Source: VGBV01 sp963780395
GTDB lineage: Bacteria; Actinomycetota; Thermoleophilia; Solirubrobacterales; 70-9
DNA: 64,000 nt
Assembly: GCA_963780395.1 (NCBI GenBank)
Contig: CAWABY010000003.1
Span: 124,001-188,000, forward strand
Direction: 5' to 3'
Under the pieces are notes generated by a model. It worked only from the letters and a program-made list of their open reading frames with translations. It searched no databases and was not told the DNA's origin. Positions 16,506 through 24,899 of this stretch are shown here, piece by piece; within the stretch, counting starts at the first letter, position 1, and the number at the start of each line of letters is the position of its first letter. The translations under genes and the position numbers were made by a program.

Positions 16506-17395
16506 GCCGCTTCGAGGACCCGGTCATCATCAGCAACTCGATCAGCGGCGCGATCGCCAACCGCGACCAGTGCCCGGCGATCCCCTACACGCCCGAGGAG
16601 TACGCGGCCGAGGCGCGCAGGGCGGTGGACGAGGGCGCCAGCCAGATCCACATCCACGCGCGCACCCCGGACGGCACCCCTTCCTACGAGATCGAGGACT
16701 TCCGCGCGATCACCGAGGCGATTCGCGCCGAGGTCGACGACGTCATCGTCAACTACTCGACGGGGGCGATCGGGGTCCCGGTGGAGAAGCGCCTCGCCTA
16801 CCTCCGCGAGCTGAAGCCCGACGTCGCTGCGCTGAACATGAGTTCCATGAATTACGCCAAGTATTCGCGGAGGCGTAAGGACTTCGTCTTCAAGGCCGTG
16901 TTCGAGAACAGCTTCGACCTGATCGCGCAGTTTTTGGGCGAGATGATCGAGCTGGGGATCCAGCCCGAGCACGAGTGCTTCGACGCCGGCCACGTCGCCA
17001 ACCTCGACCCGTTCCTGGACATGGGGACGCTGGAACCGCCGCTGCAGATCTCATTGGTGATGGGAGTCAACGGCGGCATCCGGCCGAACCCGCGCAACGT
17101 CGCCGTCATGGCCGACCAGATCCCCGGCGGTCCGGAGGGCCCGAACAACTGGCAGGTGATCGGGGTCTCGCGCGACCAGTGGAAGCTGCTTGCAGCCTCG
17201 CTCGACCTCGGCGGCAACGTCCGCGCCGGCCTCGAGGACAACCTCTACCTGCCCAACGGCGAGATGGCCAAGTCGAACGGGGAGCTGATCGCCAAGGCCC
17301 GTCAGATGGCCGAGGACATCGGGCGCCGCGCCGCCACCGTCGCGGAGGCGCGCGAGATGCTGGGCATCCCCAAGCGCGAGCCGGCCAAGGCCTGA
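16502..17395 (+). CDS. BKACE (DUF849) beta-keto acid cleavage enzyme
   Basis: A 297-residue TIM-barrel enzyme of the family first defined by 3-keto-5-aminohexanoate cleavage enzyme Kce. Family members condense a beta-keto acid with acetyl-CoA to give acetoacetate and a new acyl-CoA. The zinc-binding histidines are visible in IHIHAR (His50 and His52), and the glutamate ligand in RAGLEDNLYL near residue 244; the substrate loop NYSTGA and the FDAGHVANLD segment are also present. It begins within the stop of the carboxyltransferase (ATGA). BKACE families differ in the R group they accept; the operon with CoA enzymes suggests a lipid- or amino-acid-derived keto acid, but assignment to a subfamily needs comparison with characterised members. 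Confidence 0.9.
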   Translation: MSRFEDPVIISNSISGAIANRDQCPAIPYTPEEYAAEARRAVDEGASQIHIHARTPDGTPSYEIEDFRAITEAIRAEVDDVIVNYSTGAIGVPVEKRLAYLRELKPDVAALNMSSMNYAKYSRRRKDFVFKAVFENSFDLIAQFLGEMIELGIQPEHECFDAGHVANLDPFLDMGTLEPPLQISLVMGVNGGIRPNPRNVAVMADQIPGGPEGPNNWQVIGVSRDQWKLLAASLDLGGNVRAGLEDNLYLPNGEMAKSNGELIAKARQMAEDIGRRAATVAEAREMLGIPKREPAKA

Positions 17396-17400
17396 GCGCA

Positions 17401-18639
17401 ATGGCGGACCTTCCCCTCAGCGACGTACGCGTCCTCGACCTGACCAGGTTGCTGCCCGGCGGCTTCTGCACGCTGCTGCTTGGCGACCTCGGCGCCGACG
17501 TGATCAAGGTCGAGGACACCGGCGCCGGCGATTACGTGCGCTGGGCGCCTCCCTTCTATGGCGGGGAGGAGCAGACGCCCCTGGGGACGCGTTCCTCGCT
17601 GTATCTGGCGCTGAACCGCAACAAACGCTCCATCCGCCTCGATCTCAAGCAGCAGGAGGGGAAGGACGCCCTGTTGCGCCTCGCCAGGGAGGCGGACGTG
17701 CTGGTGGAGAGCTTCCGCCCGGGCGTGCTCGACAGGCTCGGCGTCGGCTACGAAGAGCTCGCGAAGGCGAACCCGGCGCTCGTCTACTGCCCGATCACGG
17801 GCTACGGCCAGGACGGCCCCAACCGCGACCGCGCCGGCCACGACCAGAACTACCTGGGCCTGAACGGCATCCTCGGCCTCACCGGCGACGCGGACGGCCC
17901 GCCGGTCCAGGCCGCCGGGCAGATCGCCGACCTCGGGGGCGGCGGCCTGATGGCGGCGGTCGGGATCCTGGCGGCGCTGAACGAGGCGCGGCGTTCGGGC
18001 CAAGGCCAGGTCGTGGACGTCTCGATGACCGACGGCTCGCTCTCCTGGCTGGCGATGGTCGCCGGCCAGTACCTCTGCGACGGCGTCATTCCCAGGCGCG
18101 GCGACCCGCCCCTGGCGGGACGGCTGATCTGTTACCGCCCCTACGAGGCCAAGGACGGCTGGGTCAGCTGCGGCGCGCTCGAGCAGAAGTTCTGGGCCGC
18201 CTGGTGCAACGGCGTCGGCCGCGAGGAGCTGATCGCCCACCAGTTCGACCCGCCGGGCTCCGAGGCCCACGGCGAGGCCGCCGAGATCTTCAAGCAGCGC
18301 ACCCGCGCGGAGTGGAGGGCCTTCAACGACGAGCACGACTGCTGCATCGAGCCGATCCTGGACCTGGACGAGGTGCTCGAGTCCGACCAGGTGCGCGAGC
18401 GCGAGATGGTGGTCTCCTACGAGCAGCCCGAGCTGGGCGAGGTGCGCCAGCTCGGCTTCCCGGTGAAGCTCTCCCGAACCCCGGCGAGCGTCCATCGGCC
18501 CGCCCCGGCGCTTGGGGAGCACACGGCCGAGGTCCTGGGCGAGGCCGGGCTGAGCCCCCACGAGGTCGATTCGCTGCTGTCCTCCGGGGCCGCCAAGGGC
18601 TCCGACGCCGAGGTCAAGGGGGAGGCGTTCATGGCATGA
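17401..18639 (+). CDS. CaiB/BaiF-family CoA enzyme, alpha-methylacyl-CoA racemase type
   Basis: A 412-residue member of the family III CoA-transferase fold. Two features favour racemase over transferase chemistry: AGHDQNYL with His147 and IADLGGGG with Asp177, the same 30-residue spacing as the catalytic His126/Asp156 of mycobacterial alpha-methylacyl-CoA racemase. The N-terminal Rossmann-like half (RVLDLTRLLPGGFCTLLLGDLGADVIKVE) and the C-terminal return strand are complete. Racemases of this type let 2-methyl-branched acyl-CoAs enter beta-oxidation. It lies 5 nt after the BKACE gene and overlaps the regulator gene (ATGA). CoA-transferase activity remains possible. Confidence 0.85.
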   Translation: MADLPLSDVRVLDLTRLLPGGFCTLLLGDLGADVIKVEDTGAGDYVRWAPPFYGGEEQTPLGTRSSLYLALNRNKRSIRLDLKQQEGKDALLRLAREADVLVESFRPGVLDRLGVGYEELAKANPALVYCPITGYGQDGPNRDRAGHDQNYLGLNGILGLTGDADGPPVQAAGQIADLGGGGLMAAVGILAALNEARRSGQGQVVDVSMTDGSLSWLAMVAGQYLCDGVIPRRGDPPLAGRLICYRPYEAKDGWVSCGALEQKFWAAWCNGVGREELIAHQFDPPGSEAHGEAAEIFKQRTRAEWRAFNDEHDCCIEPILDLDEVLESDQVREREMVVSYEQPELGEVRQLGFPVKLSRTPASVHRPAPALGEHTAEVLGEAGLSPHEVDSLLSSGAAKGSDAEVKGEAFMA

Positions 18640-19433
18640 CACCAGCGAAGACCACACCAGCGAAGGCAAAGGCGAAGACCAAACCAGCGAAGGCAAAGAC
18701 CCAGCATGAGGAAACCGCATCGGAAATGCTTCGGATGGGCGAGCTGGCCGAGGCCTCGGGGGTCTCGGCGGCGACGATCAAGCACTACCTGCGCGAGGGC
18801 CTGCTGCCCGAGCCCGTCAAGACCTCGCGCAACATGGCCTACTACCCGGCCGAGTTCGTCGAGCGCATCCGCCTGATCAAGCAGTTGCAGGAGGAGCGCT
18901 ACATGCCGCTGCGGGTGATCAAGGACCTGCTCGACGAGGACCCCGACCGCGCCCGGGCCCTGATCGAGCTCGGCGACCGGCTGCTGGAGCGGGTGCGCGA
19001 GGGCGAGGAGAGCCGCATCTCCGCCGCCGAGGTCCGCCACCGCTACGACGTCCCCCAGGAGGCCCTGGACCGGCTTGCCGAGATCGACGTCCTCAGCCCG
19101 GACGAGAAGGGCTACTCACCCGCCGACGTGCGCATCATCGGCGCCATCAGCCGCTTCCGCGCCGGCGGCTACGACGAGCAGATCGGCTTCACCGTCTACG
19201 ACACGCTTCGCTACAAGAAGGTGATGGGGGAGCTGGTCGCCGAGGAGGTCGACGTGCTGATGGAGAGGCTCGCCGGCGAGGTCGATCCCCAGCGCGCGAT
19301 CGAGCTGATCGAGGCCGGGTCAGAGCCCCTGAACGAGCTGATGGCCGCGATGCGCACCAAGGAGGTCGTCGCCGAGCTGGAGCGGCGCCGTGGCAGCGAG
19401 GGCGACGGCGCGGGCAAAGCCAAGAAGGGCTAA
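18636..19433 (+). CDS. MerR-family transcriptional regulator with Lys/Ala-rich tail
   Basis: A 265-residue regulator. The winged helix-turn-helix starts at MGELAEASGVSAATIKHYLREGLLP (about residues 33-57) and continues with the MerR wing and dimer helix region (RLIKQLQEERYMPLRVIKDLL). Ahead of it is a basic tail made of repeated PAK/KAK units, like a histone H1 tail, which may add unspecific DNA affinity. The C-terminal half after residue 140 is helical and likely senses a ligand; no cysteines for metal sensing are evident. Its location inside the operon, overlapping the upstream gene by ATGA, suggests that it controls this operon in response to an acyl-CoA or related compound (inference). 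Confidence 0.87.
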   Translation: MTPAKTTPAKAKAKTKPAKAKTQHEETASEMLRMGELAEASGVSAATIKHYLREGLLPEPVKTSRNMAYYPAEFVERIRLIKQLQEERYMPLRVIKDLLDEDPDRARALIELGDRLLERVREGEESRISAAEVRHRYDVPQEALDRLAEIDVLSPDEKGYSPADVRIIGAISRFRAGGYDEQIGFTVYDTLRYKKVMGELVAEEVDVLMERLAGEVDPQRAIELIEAGSEPLNELMAAMRTKEVVAELERRRGSEGDGAGKAKKG

Positions 19434-20036
19434 ATGGCCGGCTGGGCGTTGGGGCTGATGGTGCTCTACCTGGCGCTGGCCTTCGGCGTACGGGTCGGGG
19501 TGGCGCTCCGCACCACCGGCAAGAGCGGCCTGTCTGGCCTGGGGTCGGCGCCGCCGATCGAGCTGGTCGGCGGCATCCTCTTCTTCACCGGGGTGCTGCT
19601 GGGCGGGATCAACCCGGCGCTGGCGCTGGCCGATGTGATCCCGGCCTGGGACGAGCTCGACACCCCGGCCGCCCACGCGGCGGGCCTCGCCTTCTGCGCG
19701 GTCGGCATCGTCGGCACCTTCGCCGCCCAGATGGCGATGGGCGCCTCCTGGCGCATCGGCGTCGACCCCGAAGAGCGCACCGAACTGGTCACCGGTGGCC
19801 TCTTCGACTTCTGCCGCAACCCGATCTACACCTTCATGGTGATCGCCTGGGTCGGTTTCGCGCTGCTCGTCCCGACCTGGATCGTCCTCGCCGCGGGGGT
19901 GCTGCTGGTCTCGGGCATAGAGATCCAGGTTCGCCTGGTCGAAGAGCCGCACATGATCCGCACCCACGGCGAGGCCTACCTGGCCTGGGCCCGCCGAGTC
20001 GGCCGCTTCCTGCCTGGCTTCGGGCGGCTGCTCTAG
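19434..20036 (+). CDS. Isoprenylcysteine carboxylmethyltransferase-like membrane protein
   Basis: A 200-residue membrane protein with about five hydrophobic segments and the C-terminal signature of the ICMT/PEMT-like family: a membrane entry GGLFDFCRNPIYTFMV and the SAM-binding tail VEEPHMIRTHGEAYLAWARRVGRFLPG. Bacterial members methylate unknown, probably lipophilic, substrates. It starts directly after the stop of the MerR regulator (TAAATG), and is the last gene of the operon before a convergent small gene. Confidence 0.85.
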   Translation: MAGWALGLMVLYLALAFGVRVGVALRTTGKSGLSGLGSAPPIELVGGILFFTGVLLGGINPALALADVIPAWDELDTPAAHAAGLAFCAVGIVGTFAAQMAMGASWRIGVDPEERTELVTGGLFDFCRNPIYTFMVIAWVGFALLVPTWIVLAAGVLLVSGIEIQVRLVEEPHMIRTHGEAYLAWARRVGRFLPGFGRLL

Positions 20037-20043
20037 CCGCGAC

Positions 20044-20331
20044 TCAGCCCGAGCGGCCGGCCGCGAGCTTCCTGGCGCCCTGCTTGCGCTTCCTCGCCTT
20101 CTTCTTGCGGGTCTTGGCCGCTTTCGTCGCGGACGCGCGGCGGTCTTCGTCGAGCGCCATCCGGTCCTGGATCCGCGAGGCGGCGGCCCTCAGGTCCTCG
20201 ACCGCGCGCTTGGCGGTCCTGGGCCGGTCCGATCCCTTCCTGGAAGCGAGGGAGGAGGAGATCTTCCTCGCCCTCCCCTTGCGCACCCCGTGCGCGCGAA
20301 GCTCCTTGTACAGCGACTTGTCCTTGGCCAT
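20044..20331 (-). CDS. Small highly basic protein of unknown function
   Basis: A 95-residue protein very rich in Lys, Arg and Ala, with a helical N-terminal part (KSLYKELRAHGVRKGRARKI) and a C-terminus dominated by KKKARKRKQGARK. AAAGGAG stands 7 nt upstream of the ATG, so it is probably a real gene. No catalytic motif is present. The composition suggests nucleic-acid or nucleoid binding, which is inference only. It is convergent with the ICMT-like gene, 7 nt apart. Confidence 0.7.
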   Translation of the reverse strand: MAKDKSLYKELRAHGVRKGRARKISSSLASRKGSDRPRTAKRAVEDLRAAASRIQDRMALDEDRRASATKAAKTRKKKARKRKQGARKLAAGRSG

Positions 20332-20392
20332 CGTTCGCTCCTTTGCGGGTTTCTGACCTCAAACTTGCCCGGCTCGCCGCAGGGCAAACCCG

Positions 20393-21373
20393 TCAAGCGC
20401 GCGCAGAAAGCAGCCCCATCGCCTCGAGGGTCCGCTGCAGGCCGTCCTCGAGCGGGGTGGGGGTGAAGCCCAGCTCGCGCTGGGCCCTCGAGGCGTCCGC
20501 CCTCGCCTGCCACTGGAAGAAGTGGAGCTGGCCCTTGGCCAGCATCGGCTGGCGCTTGATCACGCCGGAGATCCCCTCGCCGACGGTCGCAAACGCCTTC
20601 GCGACCGGCAGCGGCATGGTCGGGGGGACGCGCCCGCGGCCGGCTATGCGTACGACATCGCGGGCCAGATCGGGGAGCTCGATGTAGGCGTCGGTGAGGA
20701 TGTACCGCTCGCCGTCTTTGCCGACCTCAGCCGCGGCGAGGTGGCCCTGGACGACACCGTCGACGAACACCAGGCCCATACCGCCCGGGACCATCGCCGG
20801 AAGCTTCTTCTCGACCAAAGGGCGGAAGAGGCCGTTCTCGAGCGTGTGGCTGGACGAGGGCCCGGGCCCGTAGACCCCGGTCGGGTTCGTGATCACGACC
20901 TCCATGCCATCGCGCTGGGAGAGGACTCGCCGCTCCGCCTCCTGCTTGGAGCGTTCGTAGGCGGTGCCCTTCGGGTAGGTCGCGACCTCGGACTCGTCGA
21001 AGCTCGCTCCCTGCTCGGCGTGGAAGACGTCGTTGGTCGAGGTGTGGATGAACCTCCTGACACCGGCTTGGCGCGAAGCCGCTGCCAGATCGCCGCTGCC
21101 GACCGCGTTGACGCGGTCGAAGATGCCCTCGTCGGCGAACCATTGCTCCGGCAGGCCCATCGCGTTGAAGACGAGCTCGCAGCCGGCGACGGCGGGCGCG
21201 TGGGTGGCCGGCTCGGTCGCGTCGCCTCTGGCGACCTCGACGCCTGAGGGCAACACCGACGCCGCTCGATCGGGGTCGCGGACCAGCACCCGCACCTCCT
21301 CACCGCGCTCCAGCAGGGCGGCGGCCAGCGCGTTGCCGACCTTGCCCGTGGCGCCCGTGACCAGGACCTTCAC
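20393..21373 (-). CDS. NAD-dependent epimerase/dehydratase family protein
   Basis: A 326-residue extended short-chain dehydrogenase. The Rossmann motif GATGKVG is at residues 7-13 and the catalytic YxxxK as YERSK; the serine/threonine position falls in HTSTNDVF. Such proteins act on nucleotide sugars, steroids or other alcohols, and the closest-looking group is the dihydroflavonol-reductase-like family. It is divergent from the nitrilase-TetR pair; an operator-like palindrome sits in the shared 104-nt region. Substrate unknown. Confidence 0.88.
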   Translation of the reverse strand: MKVLVTGATGKVGNALAAALLERGEEVRVLVRDPDRAASVLPSGVEVARGDATEPATHAPAVAGCELVFNAMGLPEQWFADEGIFDRVNAVGSGDLAAASRQAGVRRFIHTSTNDVFHAEQGASFDESEVATYPKGTAYERSKQEAERRVLSQRDGMEVVITNPTGVYGPGPSSSHTLENGLFRPLVEKKLPAMVPGGMGLVFVDGVVQGHLAAAEVGKDGERYILTDAYIELPDLARDVVRIAGRGRVPPTMPLPVAKAFATVGEGISGVIKRQPMLAKGQLHFFQWQARADASRAQRELGFTPTPLEDGLQRTLEAMGLLSARA

Positions 21374-21413
21374 GCCGCCATCCTATGACCGCGCTCAACC
21401 GGGCGGAGCGCTA

Positions 21414-21429
21414 GATTGACTGGTCAGTC
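21414..21429. promoter_or_regulatory. TetR-type operator between epimerase and nitrilase genes
   Basis: GATTGACTGGTCAGTC is a near-perfect palindrome containing the core GAC-YR-GTC known from FadR-like TetR repressors; read as TGACTG-GT-CAGTCA it has perfect 6-bp arms. It lies between the two divergent starts, with the TetR gene one gene downstream, so the encoded TetR is the obvious candidate ligand. Confidence 0.6.
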
Positions 21430-21477
21430 AGCCGAACGGGACCGCCTCGTTTCCGGCCCCTTCGCAGGAGGAGAGCG

Positions 21478-22308
21478 ATGCGCGCAGCAGCGGTACAGCT
21501 GAACTCAACCGACGACCGGGAGCGCAACCTCGAGGTCGCCGAGAAACTCGTCCGCGACGCCGCCGCGGACGGCGCCGAGCTGGTCGCGCTGCCCGAGAAG
21601 TGGACCTTCCTGGGCCCCGGCGAGGCCATGGCCGGGGCGGCCGAGCCCCTCAGCGGGCCCTCGATCAGCGCTGCAGCGAGCTGGGCCGCCAAGTTGGGGA
21701 TTGAACTGCTGGCCGGGAGCTTCCCGGAGCAGCTCGCCGGCCACGAGAAGCCATTCAACACCTCGGTCATGATCGGCCCCGACGGGGAGATCCGCGACGT
21801 CTACCGCAAGATCCACATGTTCGATGTCGACGTCGGTGGCGTCTCCTATCGCGAGTCGGCCAACGAAGACCCGGGTGACGAGGTCGTGGTCACCAGCGCC
21901 GCCGACGTGCCGGTTGGAATGACCGTCTGCTACGACCTCCGCTTCCCCGAGCTCTACCGGATCCTGGCCCTCCAAGATGCCCGGCTGATCACGGTTCCGG
22001 CCGCGTTCACCGAGCGCACCGGCCGCGACCACTGGGAGGTGCTGCTGCGAGCCCGCGCGATCGAGAACCAGGTCTTCATGCTCGCCCCCAACCAGATCGG
22101 CGAGGCGCCGCCCCACTACAACAGCTACGGGCACTCGATGATCGTGGACCCCTGGGGCGTGGTGCTGGCGCAGGCCCCCGACGCCGTCGGCTTCGTCAGC
22201 GCCGAGCTCGACTTCGGCGCGCAGGACGAGATGCGTCACAGCCTGCCCTCTCTCCGCAACCGCCGCCCCGGCGCCTACCGCTGGCCCGAGCCCGTGGGAG
22301 CGCCCTGA
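21478..22308 (+). CDS. Carbon-nitrogen hydrolase (Nit/omega-amidase type)
   Basis: A 276-residue nitrilase-superfamily amidohydrolase with the full catalytic triad: Glu40 (LPEKW), Lys111 (YRKIHMF) and Cys151 (VCYDLRFPELYR), positions close to those of Nit2/omega-amidase. Such enzymes hydrolyse omega-amides like alpha-ketoglutaramate or modified glutathione. A GGAGGAGAG ribosome binding site precedes the ATG. The stop overlaps the TetR start by one base (TGATG), and an operator-like palindrome is 50 nt upstream, so the pair is probably autoregulated. Confidence 0.9.
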   Translation: MRAAAVQLNSTDDRERNLEVAEKLVRDAAADGAELVALPEKWTFLGPGEAMAGAAEPLSGPSISAAASWAAKLGIELLAGSFPEQLAGHEKPFNTSVMIGPDGEIRDVYRKIHMFDVDVGGVSYRESANEDPGDEVVVTSAADVPVGMTVCYDLRFPELYRILALQDARLITVPAAFTERTGRDHWEVLLRARAIENQVFMLAPNQIGEAPPHYNSYGHSMIVDPWGVVLAQAPDAVGFVSAELDFGAQDEMRHSLPSLRNRRPGAYRWPEPVGAP

Positions 22309-22946
22309 TGGCCAGCGCCAACGACAACGAGGGGCGCGCGGCCGACAAGCGCCGCCAGATCCTCGACGCCGCGATCCGCGTCTTCGCGCGCCAGGGCTTC
22401 CACAGCGCCCGCGTTTCGGACATCGCCGCGGAGGCGGGAGTCGCCTACGGACTCGTCTACCACTACTTCGACTCCAAGGAGCAGATGCTGAACGAGCTCT
22501 TCAGCGAGCGCTGGTCGTTGCTGTTGGACGCGATCCGCGAGGCGGATACCGAGCTCGACAGCCCGCGCGCCAAGCTCGGCGCTGCGGCCGCCTTCATCAT
22601 CGAGTCCTACCGGCACGACCCTGAGCTGATGAAGGTGATCATCGTCGAGGTGACCCGCGCGGCCAACTCCTTCGGGCGCACCCACCTGCCCGAGATCCGC
22701 CAAGCCTACGACGCGATCGCGAAGATCGTCGCCGACGCCCAGGCCGACGGTGAGTTCCGCGAGGACGTCAGCCCCGACTTCGCCTCGATGCTTTTCTACG
22801 GCGCCATCGAGCAGCTGCTGACCGGCTGGATCTTCGAGGTGGTCCCGGCGGGCGACGAGGACTACGAGAACGCCAAGTCGCTTGTGGTGGAGACGATCTG
22901 CGGCGGGCTCGAGCCGCGGCCGGCGGCAGACCGGCTGGCGGGCTAG
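22308..22946 (+). CDS. TetR-family transcriptional regulator
   Basis: A 212-residue TetR regulator. The N-terminal helix-turn-helix is canonical (ILDAAIRVFARQGFHSARVSDIAAEAGVAYG, then LVYHYFDSKEQML), and the C-terminal domain resembles the fatty-acid-metabolism FadR-like group. It begins within the nitrilase stop and lies 3 nt before the hydrolase gene, so it is the middle of an operon. Probable target: the palindrome at 21414-21429. Confidence 0.9.
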   Translation: MASANDNEGRAADKRRQILDAAIRVFARQGFHSARVSDIAAEAGVAYGLVYHYFDSKEQMLNELFSERWSLLLDAIREADTELDSPRAKLGAAAAFIIESYRHDPELMKVIIVEVTRAANSFGRTHLPEIRQAYDAIAKIVADAQADGEFREDVSPDFASMLFYGAIEQLLTGWIFEVVPAGDEDYENAKSLVVETICGGLEPRPAADRLAG

Positions 22947-22949
22947 CCC

Positions 22950-24230
22950 ATGTGGGAGGGCCTCGCGCGCACCCGGCGCCAGGACCGGGTCCTGCACGGC
23001 GGTGCAAAGGCCGCGAACGTCGTCTTCGGGCTGATCGCCTTTCCGCTCTGGGTCGTGGGCCAGCTTCTCGGCGGCCCTCTCCGCGATCTGCTGGCCCGCC
23101 TCGAGCGCAGGGGCCGCCGTCCGCTGCCCGTGCCGCCGCCGAGTGAGCGCTCGATTCCTGCGCTGATGGAGGACCTCGAGTCCTTGCCGCAGGACCTGCA
23201 GCGCCACCCGCTGGCCGAGCTCCGCTTCGGGTTGGGCGACATCTCCAACTTCGTGCTCGCCCAGCAGCGCGAGGGCGCCGTGCTCGGCTACCGCTACCCA
23301 GCCCAGTTCAAGGACCACATCTTCGAGGGCGCCGACGGCGAGCGGATCGCAGCCTCGATCGCCCTTCAGGAGGCTGCCCGCCCGGGGCTGATCGTCGTCC
23401 ACGGCCTCTTCACCTCGAGCAGGTTCGACTACGTCCGCCAGATCGCGGTTCGCGCCTACTACGAGTGGGGTTTCAACGTCGCGGCGATCGACCTGCGCAG
23501 CTTCGGGATGACCGAGCTGACGAGCACCGCGCCCTCGACGGCCGGCTGGAAGGAGGGCGAGGACCTCCTCGCCCTGGCCCGTTACCTGAAGGAGCTGGGC
23601 GGGACCAGCGTCGGGCTGCTCGGGATCTCGCTCGGCGGCAGCTCCGTTCTCAACGCCTCGAACCCGGACGGCGCCGAGGAGCTGCTTGACGGCGGCATCC
23701 TCGCGGTCTCGCCGCCCGCGGTTCCCAAGGACGTCTGGGCGCGCCTGTCCGAGCCGGTACCGCGCCACCACCCCCGCTATCCGCTGCACCGCGCCTTCAA
23801 GGCCGCTCTGATCTCGCGGGTGCGCTCGGGGCGGTGGCCGCCGGAGGCCGAGGACATGGAGCGCGTGCTCGAGCACGTCTCGGCGCCCTACTACGGGGTC
23901 AGCGCCGAGGAGATCTGGCGCCGCGCCGCCGGGCGCGACCACGTGCCCGAGACGAAGGTGCCGCTGCTGGTGCTCCATCCCGAGGACGACCAGATCGTCA
24001 AGGTCGACCAGGCGCGCATCCTGGAACGAGCGGCCGCCGATAACGAGCTGGTGCGGATTTGGATCCTGCCGGCTGGGCAGCACGGCCTGCTGGAGGCGGC
24101 GGACAGGGATTGGACCCACGCGGTCTACCGGGCCTTCTTCGAGCGTTGGGGCGCCTACGCGGAGCGGCCGGCCGCGCCGGGCGATGGCGCGAGCCGCGAG
24201 GTGGTTTACTCCGCTGCGGAGACCGGGTAG
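22950..24230 (+). CDS. Alpha/beta hydrolase, YheT-like
   Basis: A 426-residue hydrolase. An N-terminal hydrophobic patch (AANVVFGLIAFPLWVVGQLLGG) probably touches the membrane. The hydrolase core shows the oxyanion strand IVVHGLFTSS, the nucleophile elbow GISLGGSS, the acid in LHPEDDQIV and the histidine in AGQHGLLE, so the triad is complete. The order and length resemble the YheT/EstA type of esterase. It follows the TetR gene by 3 nt and may be under its control. Substrate (an ester or lipid) unknown. Confidence 0.85.
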   Translation: MWEGLARTRRQDRVLHGGAKAANVVFGLIAFPLWVVGQLLGGPLRDLLARLERRGRRPLPVPPPSERSIPALMEDLESLPQDLQRHPLAELRFGLGDISNFVLAQQREGAVLGYRYPAQFKDHIFEGADGERIAASIALQEAARPGLIVVHGLFTSSRFDYVRQIAVRAYYEWGFNVAAIDLRSFGMTELTSTAPSTAGWKEGEDLLALARYLKELGGTSVGLLGISLGGSSVLNASNPDGAEELLDGGILAVSPPAVPKDVWARLSEPVPRHHPRYPLHRAFKAALISRVRSGRWPPEAEDMERVLEHVSAPYYGVSAEEIWRRAAGRDHVPETKVPLLVLHPEDDQIVKVDQARILERAAADNELVRIWILPAGQHGLLEAADRDWTHAVYRAFFERWGAYAERPAAPGDGASREVVYSAAETG

Positions 24231-24246
24231 CGCTACTAGGAGCGAC

Positions 24247-24381
24247 GTGGACAGCGACATCATGAGACGACTGATCTGGGGCGGCCTGCTGGCGGCGATG
24301 GGAGCCCTTGCCACCGTAACCGCGCACCGGCTCTCGGAGGTCATCTGGCGCCGCGTCTTCAACGAGGAGCCGCCCGAGTGA
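24247..24381 (+). CDS. Small single-span membrane protein
   Basis: A 44-residue protein with one hydrophobic helix (LIWGGLLAAMGALATVTA) followed by a short basic-acidic tail. AGGAG lies 4 nt before a GTG at 24247; an ATG at 24262 is the alternative start. Its TGA overlaps the next gene start (GTGA, 24378-24381), so it belongs to the group of three small envelope genes that follow. Confidence 0.65.
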   Translation: MDSDIMRRLIWGGLLAAMGALATVTAHRLSEVIWRRVFNEEPPE

Positions 24382-24899
24382 GCGGCGGCCCCGCAAGCGG
24401 CGGCGCCCCGAGCGGCAGCGCGCCCAGCGGCGGCTCGCCGGGCGGCGGCCCGCCGGCCGAGCCTCCGAAGCCCCCGCCGGCCCCCAGCGGCAACGGCACC
24501 CAGAGCCCCGACGACATGAGCGTCGGCGAGCTCGTCTTCGAGATCTCCGATCGGGCCTCGGTCCTTGTCCGCGAGGAGATCGAGCTCGCCAAGACCGAGG
24601 TCACCGAGAAGCTCAACAAGCTGCTCCAGGGCGGGATCACGGCGGTCGTTGCGGGCGTCTTCCTGATCGCAGCGCTGATGCTGATCATGCACGGGGTCGC
24701 CTGGCTGCTGAACGACCTCGTCTTCGACAACTTCTGGGCCGGCTTCTTCGTCGAGGCCGCGCTCTTCCTGCTGATCGCGGCGGGCGCCGGTTTCTTCGCC
24801 TACCGCGCGTTCCAGACGGCCTCGCCCCCCGTGCCCGAGATGGCGATCGAGGAGGCGAAGGAGATCAAGGCCGCCTTCGACAACGAGGAGGAGGACTGA
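24378..24899 (+). CDS. Holin-X-like (Act-holin) membrane protein
   Basis: A 173-residue protein with a Gly/Ser/Pro-rich cytosolic N-terminus of about 45 residues, an amphipathic helix (VLVREEIELAKTEVTEKLNK) and two membrane helices. This is the pattern of the actinobacterial putative holin-X family, which, despite the name, is chromosomal and not a lysis gene in most genomes. Coupled by overlaps to the small gene before it and the DUF3618 gene after it (TGATG at 24897-24901). Role probably in envelope homeostasis (inference). Confidence 0.8.
   Translation: MSGGPASGGAPSGSAPSGGSPGGGPPAEPPKPPPAPSGNGTQSPDDMSVGELVFEISDRASVLVREEIELAKTEVTEKLNKLLQGGITAVVAGVFLIAALMLIMHGVAWLLNDLVFDNFWAGFFVEAALFLLIAAGAGFFAYRAFQTASPPVPEMAIEEAKEIKAAFDNEEED

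Noticed and set aside
24378..24899. Phage remnant suggested by the holin-like gene
   Set aside because: The holin-X family is a normal chromosomal actinobacterial gene, followed here by DUF3618; no other phage gene is nearby.
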